A stretch of DNA of 7,443 nucleotides from contig JBBQKF010000121.1 of the NCBI GenBank assembly GCA_038326615.1, forward strand, positions 1 through 7,443, written 5' to 3'. The DNA is from JBBQKF01 sp038326615. GTDB lineage: Bacteria; Bacillota; Clostridia; Saccharofermentanales; UBA5734. The notes beneath the pieces are model-generated. The model ran no database searches, had not been told where the DNA came from, and was given only the letters and a program-made list of their open reading frames with translations. Positions 1-6,403 of this stretch are shown one piece after another (the first letter of the stretch is position 1; every line of letters begins with the position of its first letter). The position numbers and the translations under genes were made by a program.

Positions 1-98
1 ACCAGATATCGTCATATTAGTCAATATATAATGAATAAATAGCATATGCTTATAGTAACAACATACTTCTATATTATAAAGAAAAAGACACCTTTCAT

Positions 99-118
99 CT
101 CTCCATTGAAATAGAGAG
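99..118. other. Weak hairpin, function unknown
   Basis: CTCTC (99-103) can pair with GAGAG (114-118) around a 10-base loop. ACACC just upstream (88-92) and GGTG just downstream (126-129) could extend it as an imperfect outer stem. On the minus strand the structure is followed by a T-rich run (complement of 78-86), so it could be a terminator for leftward transcription. The stem is short and interrupted and no leftward gene is visible. Confidence 0.2.
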
Positions 119-137
119 GATTCCCGGTGGAATTCCT

Positions 138-188
138 AAAAATTTGAAGACCAAAAAATTTGAAGATAAAAATTTGAAGATAAAAATG
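138..188. repeat. 14-bp direct tandem repeat, three units plus a partial one
   Basis: The unit AAAAATTTGAAGAT occurs at 138-151 (last base C), 154-167 and 168-181, followed by a partial AAAAATG at 182-188. Spacing between unit starts is 16, 14 and 14 bases. The copies are nearly identical in otherwise unconstrained AT-rich DNA, which points to recent slippage or to a repeated binding site. No replication or regulatory gene is visible nearby to support an iteron role. Confidence 0.6.
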
Positions 189-262
189 TCATCATGAACT
201 TTGGGTAAAGATTTTTGCTAATAGATATTAGATAAACACTTATCACATAATGTTAAAATATA

Positions 263-268
263 AAGTAT
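263..268. repeat. Left target-site duplication of element copy 1
   Basis: AAGTAT immediately precedes the GGTTC terminus and is repeated exactly at 436-441 immediately after the GAACC terminus. The same hexamer also occurs inside the left inverted repeat (283-288) and the DNA is AT-rich, so a chance match is possible. Its exact placement against both ends argues for a real duplication. Confidence 0.6.
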
Positions 269-435
269 GGTTCGGGTGTCAAAAGTATCAAAGCAGTGAT
301 AGGTGATAAATGTTGATGAAATCACCAAATATTGGAGATTACAAGCAATCTGGCATTTGAAATCTTCTTAAGTCATCGTCGAGCAAAATCTGACTAATTA
401 CAATAAATGAAAATCATGCTTTTGAAACCCGAACC
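269..435 (+). mobile_element. MITE-like element, copy 1 (167 bp, inverted repeats, 6-bp target duplication)
   Basis: The left end reads GGTTCGGGTGTCAAAAGTAT (269-288). The right end, read on the opposite strand, is GGTTCGGGTTTCAAAAGCAT (complement of 416-435): 18 of 20 bases match. The hexamer AAGTAT directly abuts both ends (263-268 and 436-441), as expected of a target-site duplication. There is no room for a transposase, so the element would be non-autonomous. It aligns over its whole length with the reversed element at 2517-2684 (about two-thirds identity by hand, one single-base gap). The strongest internal match is GTCATCGTCGAGCAA at 372-386. I do not recognise the family. The GGTTC start resembles several IS termini, but I cannot assign it from the sequence. 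Confidence 0.75.
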
Positions 436-441
436 AAGTAT
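436..441. repeat. Right target-site duplication of element copy 1
   Basis: AAGTAT directly follows the GAACC end of the element at 435 and is identical to the hexamer at 263-268, giving an inferred 6-bp staggered cut on insertion. Confidence 0.6.
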
Positions 442-603
442 AAATCAATATTAATGCCAATTATTTTGAAATAATAAATGAACACATATTTTAGAGAAAA
501 TTATTAAAGACACATTTCGGAACAACATTTCATGAGTAAAGATGAAAAATAATATAATCAACAAAAAATAATGCTAAATACTAGTTCGATTTAGAAAGTT
601 TCT

Positions 604-670
604 TTGACAAATTCTGATTGATATAACTGATTATAAATGGTATGATTTTTCATGTATATATTTCTATAAT
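604..670 (+). promoter_or_regulatory. Candidate promoter hexamers for the phosphohexomutase gene
   Basis: A perfect -10-like TATAAT lies at 665-670, about 22 bases before the ribosome binding site, but the bases 17 upstream (642-647, ATGATT) are a poor -35. A perfect -35-like TTGACA lies at 604-609, yet the AT-rich bases 17-19 further on (such as GATTAT at 629-634) are only a weak -10. The two good hexamers are too far apart to form one promoter. Either or both may be used; this is inferred from consensus matching alone. Confidence 0.35.
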
Positions 671-691
671 AAGATGAAAATTTATATTTGC

Positions 692-697
692 AAGGAG
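692..697 (+). promoter_or_regulatory. Ribosome binding site that fixes the mutase start
   Basis: AAGGAG sits 8 bases before the ATG at 706. The reading frame is open upstream to a TTG at 688, but that codon lies before the Shine-Dalgarno, so the TTG cannot be the start served by this site. The ATG at 706 is the better start. Confidence 0.85.
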
Positions 698-705
698 TTT
701 ACAAA

Positions 706-2445
706 ATGAAATCAATTAATGAATTATATGAATTATGGTCAACTGATCCTTATTTTTCAGCACAAACTAGAGACGAATTAAAGGCAATTGCTAATGATGA
801 GAAAGAAATAACTGAAAGATTTTATAGATATCTTGAATTTGGAACTGGTGGACTTCGCGGAATTATCGGAGCCGGAACAAACAGAATGAATATGTATACT
901 GTTGCTCTTGCAACAGAAGGATTTGCAAGATATATCGATGGACTTGACCCAATAATGAAAGCAAAAGGAATTGCGATTTCATATGATTCAAGACATTATT
1001 CAACAGAATTTGCAAAGGTTTCTGCTTTGATTTTTGCAACTCATGGAATAAAGGTTTATCTTTCAGATGAATTAAGACCAACACCTATGCTTTCTTTCGC
1101 TGTAAGGTATTTTAAAACTGCAGGCGGCGTAATGATAACGGCTAGTCATAATCCCGCAAAATATAACGGATATAAGGCTTATGGCGAAGATGGCGGGCAA
1201 ATGCCTCCAGAAGCTGCAGATGTGATTTTAGAATCAATGACATCAATCCCTGACATAAGGACAATATCGTGGATAACCGAAGAAGAGGCAATTAGCAAAG
1301 GTCTGATTCAATATTTCGGTCAAGAACTTGACGATATGTACATTGAGATGCTAAAGAAACTCAGTATTAATGGAGATGCAGTCTTAGCTAATAAAGACAT
1401 GAAAATCGTATACACTCCTTTACATGGTACCGGTAATAAACCTGTAAGAAGAATTTTAAAAGAAATTGGGTTTGACAACGTAATTGTCGTACCAGAACAG
1501 GAATTGCCGGATCCTAATTTTTCAACAGTTGTATCCCCGAATCCTGAGGAACGTTCAGCTCTTTTGCTTGCAATTAATCTTGCCGAGAAAGAAGGTGCAG
1601 ATCTTGTTGTCGCAACAGATCCTGATGGTGACCGCACAGGTCTTGTAGTACGAGACAAAGCTGGTGAATATATAATTTTATCTGGGAATCAGATTGGGTT
1701 ATTGTTGCTTGATTATATATTACGAGCAAAAAAGCAAATGAATCAACTTTTGCAAGGCTCATTTGCGGTTACAACAATTGTTTCAACAAAATTAGCAAGA
1801 GTTATTGCAGATTTCTACAATATCAAATTATTTGAAGTGCTAACTGGCTTTAAATTCATTGGTGAAGTGATTAAGGAATACGATGAAGAAGGGGATATGC
1901 ATTTCCAATTTGGATTTGAAGAAAGTTATGGATATCTTGCCGGTAAGGATGTCCGTGACAAAGATGCTGTTGTTGCAGTTATGTTAATTGCTGAAATGGC
2001 TGCAACTGCCAGATCTGCAAACAAAACACTATACGATCTCCTGTATGAGCTTTTTAAGAAATATGGATTTGCTGCAGAGAAAACTATTTCAGTTACGCTT
2101 GAAGGCAAAGAAGGAATAGAAAAAATAAAGAAGACAATGTCATTGATGAGAGCAAGCAAACATTCTGTAATGAATGGTATCAAAGTAAATTCGGTATCTG
2201 ATTATTTGCTTTCAAAGAAAACAGATTTTCTGACAGAACAAGAAACAAAACTTACTCTTGAAAAATCAGACGTTTTGCTTTATGAACTTGGGAATCAGGA
2301 CTGGTTTTGTGTAAGACCTTCTGGAACTGAGCCAAAAATCAAAATATATTTTGGTATATATGGTCCAGACGAAGAATTGTGTTATCAAAGATTAGCCGAA
2401 GTATCAACAAAAATTGAGCAATACATAAGAAGTTATCTTTCTTAA
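706..2445 (+). CDS. pgcA: Phosphoglucomutase/phosphomannomutase (alpha-D-phosphohexomutase, PgcA-like)
   Basis: This cytosolic enzyme interconverts hexose 1- and 6-phosphates, most likely glucose-1-P and glucose-6-P, through a phosphoserine intermediate and a bisphosphate. It thereby links glycolysis to sugar-nucleotide and polysaccharide metabolism. The protein is 579 residues from the ATG at 706, a usual length for the Firmicute PgcA group. All four active-site loops of the superfamily are present: TASHNP with the phosphorylated Ser147, the metal-binding DPDGDR (305-310), the sugar-recognition loop GFEESYG (403-409) and the phosphate-binding RPSGTEP (537-543). GTGGLRG near the N terminus (46-52) is also typical. 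The gene looks intact and functional. It is followed by 311 non-coding bases and is probably its own transcription unit. The family assignment is firm. The choice between glucose and mannose substrates, and so the symbol, is inferred from resemblance to PgcA. Confidence 0.93.
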   Translation: MKSINELYELWSTDPYFSAQTRDELKAIANDEKEITERFYRYLEFGTGGLRGIIGAGTNRMNMYTVALATEGFARYIDGLDPIMKAKGIAISYDSRHYSTEFAKVSALIFATHGIKVYLSDELRPTPMLSFAVRYFKTAGGVMITASHNPAKYNGYKAYGEDGGQMPPEAADVILESMTSIPDIRTISWITEEEAISKGLIQYFGQELDDMYIEMLKKLSINGDAVLANKDMKIVYTPLHGTGNKPVRRILKEIGFDNVIVVPEQELPDPNFSTVVSPNPEERSALLLAINLAEKEGADLVVATDPDGDRTGLVVRDKAGEYIILSGNQIGLLLLDYILRAKKQMNQLLQGSFAVTTIVSTKLARVIADFYNIKLFEVLTGFKFIGEVIKEYDEEGDMHFQFGFEESYGYLAGKDVRDKDAVVAVMLIAEMAATARSANKTLYDLLYELFKKYGFAAEKTISVTLEGKEGIEKIKKTMSLMRASKHSVMNGIKVNSVSDYLLSKKTDFLTEQETKLTLEKSDVLLYELGNQDWFCVRPSGTEPKIKIYFGIYGPDEELCYQRLAEVSTKIEQYIRSYLS

Positions 2446-2462
2446 AATAAAAAAGTAAAATA

Positions 2463-2516
2463 GTAGGAATTTTAATAACAGTTAAAGTTGTAGAAATTTT
2501 AAAAGCAGTAATAGTT
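2463..2516. repeat. 27-bp tandem duplication, two diverged units
   Basis: Units 2463-2489 and 2490-2516 match at 22 of 27 positions; both begin GTAG and end AGTT. A weaker third copy (about 18 of 27, one gap) can be traced just beyond the element, from about 2691. This suggests the element at 2517-2684 inserted into an older short tandem array. The DNA is AT-rich, so the third copy is uncertain. No clear intrinsic terminator for the upstream gene is visible between 2446 and 2516. Confidence 0.5.
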
Positions 2517-2684
2517 GGTTCAAGTGTCAAAAGTATGTTTTATTCTTTTTATAATTAACTGAATATTGTTCGGCGATGACTCCAGAAAACTTTAATCGAC
2601 AGATTTTTGGTAATGGCCCATATCTGATGAATTCACCAACTTTTACAGACTATCGCCATCAGTATTGCTTTTGACACCTGAAGT
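2517..2684 (-). mobile_element. MITE-like element, copy 2 (168 bp, inverted relative to copy 1)
   Basis: The left end GGTTCAAGTGTCAAAAG (2517-2533) matches the reversed right end ACTTCAGGTGTCAAAAG (complement of 2668-2684) at 14 of 17 positions. The outermost two bases of the right end have decayed (GT instead of CC). The flanking hexamers are ATAGTT (2511-2516) and AAAGTT (2685-2690), 5 of 6 identical, consistent with a decayed 6-bp target duplication like that of copy 1. Read on the minus strand, it aligns along its whole length with 269-435, including GTCATCGCCGAACAA (complement of 2566-2580). Within the dyad TGATGAATTCACCA, 2625-2638 differs by one base from 314-327. It carries no ORF of note. 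It fills more than half of the spacer between the mutase and dnaE. Confidence 0.72.
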
Positions 2685-2698
2685 AAAGTTTTAATAAT
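2671..2698 (+). promoter_or_regulatory. Candidate dnaE promoter with its -35 box in the element's terminal repeat
   Basis: TTGACA (2671-2676) is part of the right inverted repeat of element copy 2. AATAAT (2693-2698, 5 of 6 to TATAAT) lies 16 bases downstream, outside the element. Transcription would start near 2705 and give a leader of about 52 bases before the dnaE ATG. An alternative -10, TAGAAT (2719-2724), has no good -35. The assignment rests on consensus match and spacing only. Confidence 0.4.
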
Positions 2699-2756
2699 TA
2701 GAAAAGAGTAATAAGGCCTAGAATAGCATAAATAGAGAAAACAGAAGGGAAACGAA

Positions 2757-5700
2757 ATGAGTTTTGTTCACTTGCATCTTCATAGCGAATATAGTCTGTT
2801 AGACGGTGCTATAAGAATCAAAAGTCTTCCTCAATCCATTAAAGAAATGGGTATGGATGCTTGTGCTATAACTGACCATGGCTCCATGTTCGGAGTTATT
2901 GACTTTTATAATGCATGTCGCAAAGAGAATATTAAACCTATTCTTGGGTGCGAGGTATATGTCGCACAGCGTGAAAGAACAGATAAGGAAGTAACTTTTG
3001 ATAAAGAACAAAACCATCTTATTTTGCTCGCCAAAAATCAAATAGGGTTTAAGAATTTAATGAAGCTTGTGTCTGCCGGATATGTTGAAGGCTTTTATTA
3101 TAAACCAAGAGTTGATCATACAATACTCGAAAAGTACTCAGAAGGCCTTATTTGCCTCAGTGCGTGTCTTGGTGGCGAAATTCCGCAGGCCATATTATCT
3201 CATGATACAGATAAAGCAAAAGAAATAGCATTGTTTTATGATAGGATATTTGGAAGAGGTAACTTTTTTCTTGAAGTTCAACAAAATGGAATTCATGAAC
3301 AAGGTATAGTAAATGCTGCGATAGTTAACCTTTCAAATCAGACAGGAATTCCTCTTGTTGCTACAAATGACTGCCATTATTTGAAGTCATCGGATGCTAA
3401 GGCACATGAAATATTGCTATGTATGCAAACAGGAAAACGAATGAGTGATCCTGACCGGATGCGGATGATGACATCAGAATTTTATGTGAAATCTCCCCAA
3501 GAAATGGTATCAAGTTTTGCAAGCATACCTTCTGCAATCGAAAACACCCGTAAAATTGCGGATATGTGTAATGTTGAACTTGAATTTGGCAAAGTTCATT
3601 TGCCCGAATTTTCTATACCCGAAAATTACGATTCACACGACAAATATCTTAAAGATCTTGCGTTTAAAGGGCTTGAGAGCAGAATGAAAATTAATATGTC
3701 AGTTACAAGACAGGCATATGAAGAAAGACTTTTACATGAACTAAGCGTCATTTCAAATATGGGGTTTATTGATTATTACTTGATTGTCTGGGATTTTATT
3801 GATTTTGCAAAAAGCAAAGATATTATGGTAGGGCCAGGTCGTGGTTCGGGAGCGGGATCTCTTGCAGCTTACTGCCTTGGAATTACCAATATTGATCCAC
3901 TTAAATACGATCTTTTATTCGAACGCTTTCTTAATAGCGAAAGAGTTAGTATGCCTGATTTCGATATCGATTTTTGTTACGAAAGAAGACAAGAGGTAAT
4001 TGATTATGTAACACAGAAATATGGTTCAGAGAGAGTGGCACAGGTTATTACTTTTGGAACTTTAGCTGCAAGGGCTTGTGTTAGGGATGTTGCCAGAGCT
4101 CTTGATGTTCCTTATTCTGAAACAGATAAATTAGCAAAAATGATACCTGGGGGACCAGGAGTAACTCTTAAAAATTCACTCGAATCATCTCCTGATCTTA
4201 AATTTGAATATGACAATAACCCTGTAGCCAAAGATGTTCTTGACACAGCAATATTATTTGAGGGTATGCCAAGACACTCATCAACACATGCTGCCGGAGT
4301 TATAATTTCGAGTTGTCCACTTACTGATATAGCACCACTATCGAAAAATGATGATGCTATCGTAGTTCAATATGCAAAAGGCAATATTGAATTAATAGGG
4401 CTTTTGAAATTCGATTTTCTTGGGCTTAGGACACTAACTGTAATGAGAGACACAGCAGAAATGGTATTGAAAAATTATGGGGTTACCATAGATTATGACA
4501 CTTTGCCAATGGAAGACAAAGATGTTTATAAAATGATCTGTGATGGTAACACTGATGCGGTTTTTCAGCTAGAAAGCCCCGGCATGACAAACTTCATGAA
4601 GGAACTAAAGCCAGAAAATCTTGAAGATATAATAGCGGGGATATCATTATTTCGACCAGGACCTATGGAACAAATTCCTAAATATGTTGCAGCCAAGCAT
4701 GACAGAAGTAAAATAAGTTATGTGCATCCACTACTTGAACCAATTTTGAATGTTACATACGGCTGTATTGTTTATCAAGAGCAGGTCATGAGGGTTGTTC
4801 GTGATCTTGCAGGTTTTTCAATGGGACAATCTGATAATGTAAGGCGGGCAATGTCAAAAAAGAAGCCCGAGGAACTTGCAAAATACAAGTCGTTGTTTAT
4901 AAATGGCGGAGTCGACGAAAAAGGAAATGAAGTTGATGGAGCAATTAAACGCGGTGTACCTCAAAATATTGCCGAATCGATTTTTGAGGATGTTATGGCG
5001 TTTGCCGGGTATGCTTTTAACAAATCACATGCTGCTGCTTATGCAGTTGTTGCTTATTATACAGGCTGGCTGAAATTTCATTATCCTGCAGAATTTATGG
5101 CAGCAATTCTTAACAGTTTTATGGGGAATCTTGATCAAGCCGCAAGGTATATTAATACATGCAAAAAGATGAATATAGGCGTTTTACCGCCTGATATTAA
5201 TAAAAGTAGAAACAAGTTTATAACAGAAGATGGAAAAATACGATTTGCATTGTCTGCAGTCAAAAATGTTGGGGACCAGGCGATAAGAAATTTAATAATT
5301 GAGCGCGAGCAAAATGGAGAGTACGAAACCTTTCATTCCTTTCTTGAAAGAATATCTGATTACGATGTAAACAAAAAGATGATTGAGTGCTTAGTTAAAT
5401 CGTCAGCATTTGATTCATTTGGCATGCCTAGGTCACAACTTATAATGCAGATTGACCCTTGTCTGAATCAGCTTTTACAAGCAAAAAAATCAAAGATGGA
5501 AGGCCAGATGACTTTATTTGAAATGGGTGGTGAAGATACCACATGTACACTAGAGCCATTTAATGTAAGTCACTTACAAGAATATACGAAGACGGAACTT
5601 CTTACTATGGAAAAGGAAGTACTTGGACTTTACGTTACAGGTCATCCCATGGATGAATATATTGATAAAATTGCGGGAAGAATTTCCTGTGATAGCTCAG

Positions 5701-6362
5701 CTTTTGTCTCTTCGTCTGTTGAAGATGATTCAGAACTGATAAGTGAAAAAAAAGTTTACGATGGTCAAAGAGTTACAATGGCCGGCATGTGTATTACACG
5801 AAAAAATAAAGCAACAAAGTCAAATGATCTTATGTGCTTTCTTACGATAGAGGACTGGATGGGTCAATTTGACTGCATTGTTTTTGCAAAAATTTTAAGA
5901 CAATACGCTGACATACTAAAAGAGGGTAATGTACTTATGATGAAAGGACGAATTAGCGTTAGAGATGAAGAAACTCCAAGCCTTATAGCAGAAGAGTTTG
6001 CACTACTTGATCAGTCTTTGTCGGCCCTAAATATTTTTCCATTAATTAACAATAACAATAACAATAACAATAACAATAATAGTAACAGCAATAATAGTAT
6101 TACTAATCCCCCACTTGGGATCCCTGATACTACAATTAGGAAGACGCTTGCTATTCATATAAAAGGAAATGTAGAAAGCGATGAATTTAAACAACTTCTA
6201 GCGATGCTTGAATTTTTCAAGGGCGAAACACCTGTAAAAATTGTATTTGACCAAACAAAGGAAACAAAATTATTAAAATCTCAATACTGGATTTCATTTG
6301 ACAATGATACACTTTCTGAATTAATGAAAAGATATGGAAGAACAGCTATTATGCTTGAATAA
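2757..6362 (+). CDS. dnaE: DNA polymerase III subunit alpha (DnaE)
   Basis: This is a C-family replicative polymerase of 1201 residues. The ATG at 2757 follows AAGGGA (2745-2750) by 6 bases. In order it shows: a PHP domain (about 4-210) starting HLHLHSEYS; the palm with GRGSGAGS (361-368), catalytic PDFDIDF (Asp401 and Asp403) and KFDFLGL (Asp553); FRPGPM (632-637) and FNKSHAAAY (754-762) in the fingers region; a sliding-clamp motif QMTLF (917-921); an OB fold (about 1000-1080); and a C-terminal domain (about 1120-1201). The PHP metal ligands appear complete (His7, His9, Asp16, His41, Glu66, His87, Cys137, Asp205, His207), so intrinsic proofreading is possible. An 11-Asn run (1098-1108) lies in the linker after the OB fold. 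The protein is longer than Bacillus-type DnaE. Whether PolC shares replication duties cannot be seen here. Confidence 0.97.
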   Translation: MSFVHLHLHSEYSLLDGAIRIKSLPQSIKEMGMDACAITDHGSMFGVIDFYNACRKENIKPILGCEVYVAQRERTDKEVTFDKEQNHLILLAKNQIGFKNLMKLVSAGYVEGFYYKPRVDHTILEKYSEGLICLSACLGGEIPQAILSHDTDKAKEIALFYDRIFGRGNFFLEVQQNGIHEQGIVNAAIVNLSNQTGIPLVATNDCHYLKSSDAKAHEILLCMQTGKRMSDPDRMRMMTSEFYVKSPQEMVSSFASIPSAIENTRKIADMCNVELEFGKVHLPEFSIPENYDSHDKYLKDLAFKGLESRMKINMSVTRQAYEERLLHELSVISNMGFIDYYLIVWDFIDFAKSKDIMVGPGRGSGAGSLAAYCLGITNIDPLKYDLLFERFLNSERVSMPDFDIDFCYERRQEVIDYVTQKYGSERVAQVITFGTLAARACVRDVARALDVPYSETDKLAKMIPGGPGVTLKNSLESSPDLKFEYDNNPVAKDVLDTAILFEGMPRHSSTHAAGVIISSCPLTDIAPLSKNDDAIVVQYAKGNIELIGLLKFDFLGLRTLTVMRDTAEMVLKNYGVTIDYDTLPMEDKDVYKMICDGNTDAVFQLESPGMTNFMKELKPENLEDIIAGISLFRPGPMEQIPKYVAAKHDRSKISYVHPLLEPILNVTYGCIVYQEQVMRVVRDLAGFSMGQSDNVRRAMSKKKPEELAKYKSLFINGGVDEKGNEVDGAIKRGVPQNIAESIFEDVMAFAGYAFNKSHAAAYAVVAYYTGWLKFHYPAEFMAAILNSFMGNLDQAARYINTCKKMNIGVLPPDINKSRNKFITEDGKIRFALSAVKNVGDQAIRNLIIEREQNGEYETFHSFLERISDYDVNKKMIECLVKSSAFDSFGMPRSQLIMQIDPCLNQLLQAKKSKMEGQMTLFEMGGEDTTCTLEPFNVSHLQEYTKTELLTMEKEVLGLYVTGHPMDEYIDKIAGRISCDSSAFVSSSVEDDSELISEKKVYDGQRVTMAGMCITRKNKATKSNDLMCFLTIEDWMGQFDCIVFAKILRQYADILKEGNVLMMKGRISVRDEETPSLIAEEFALLDQSLSALNIFPLINNNNNNNNNNNSNSNNSITNPPLGIPDTTIRKTLAIHIKGNVESDEFKQLLAMLEFFKGETPVKIVFDQTKETKLLKSQYWISFDNDTLSELMKRYGRTAIMLE
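6048..6077 (+). repeat. Hexanucleotide microsatellite (AACAAT)x5 inside dnaE
   Basis: Five exact AACAAT units encode ten Asn residues, followed by one more AAT. A degenerate Asn/Ser tail continues to about 6107 (residues to 1117). Because the unit is six bases, slippage changes the Asn count by two without shifting the frame. It falls in the linker between the OB fold and the C-terminal domain, where length variation should be tolerated. Confidence 0.85.
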
Positions 6363-6403
6363 TTTGAGAAAATTTTTAAAAATAAAACTGGAGGATTTTA
6401 AAA

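Larger units (their letters stand above)
1..705. other. Non-coding region upstream of the phosphohexomutase gene
   Basis: No convincing gene lies in these 705 AT-rich bases: no frame on either strand gives a long ORF with a ribosome binding site. It holds a weak hairpin near 99-118, a 14-bp tandem repeat at 138-188, small AT palindromes (CTAATA/TATTAG at 218-231 and ATTATTT/AAATAAT at 460-475), a complete inverted-repeat element at 269-435 and promoter-like hexamers at 604-670. Two frames are open from the left edge (stops at 40-42 and 29-31), so the C-terminal dozen residues of an upstream gene could be present, but nothing identifies it. Confidence 0.7.

Noticed and set aside
1..42. C-terminal tail of an upstream gene
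   Set aside because: Frames ending at 31 and 42 are open from the edge, but 9-13 residues identify nothing, so no partial gene is called.
119..137. T-box riboswitch antiterminator (CGGTGGAATTCC)
   Set aside because: The GGTGG is suggestive, but the T-box consensus UGGNACC is not met, no specifier stem is seen, and the downstream gene is not an aminoacyl-tRNA synthetase or amino-acid gene.
138..188. CRISPR array
   Set aside because: Units are 14 bp and contiguous or nearly so, with no unique spacers and no cas genes.
302..326. Conserved RNA hairpin in the elements (GGTGAT/ATCACC)
   Set aside because: In copy 2 the aligned positions do not pair; a different stem (2624-2629 with 2657-2662) would be needed, so there is no covariation support.
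422..450. Outward promoter from copy 1 toward the mutase
   Set aside because: The right terminus has TTGAAA, but no reasonable -10 lies 16-18 bases further on, and the gene begins about 260 bases downstream.
688..705. TTG start giving the mutase six extra N-terminal residues
   Set aside because: It lies upstream of the AAGGAG site that is correctly spaced for the ATG at 706, so the extension is unlikely to be translated.
1320..1658. 112-codon minus-strand ORF inside the mutase gene
   Set aside because: It runs antisense to strongly conserved active-site coding sequence and shows no recognisable motif; it is a shadow of the real gene.
269..2684. Composite transposon carrying the mutase
   Set aside because: Each element has its own flanking hexamer duplication, and the outer flanks (AAGTAT and AAAGTT) do not match each other exactly, favouring two independent insertions.
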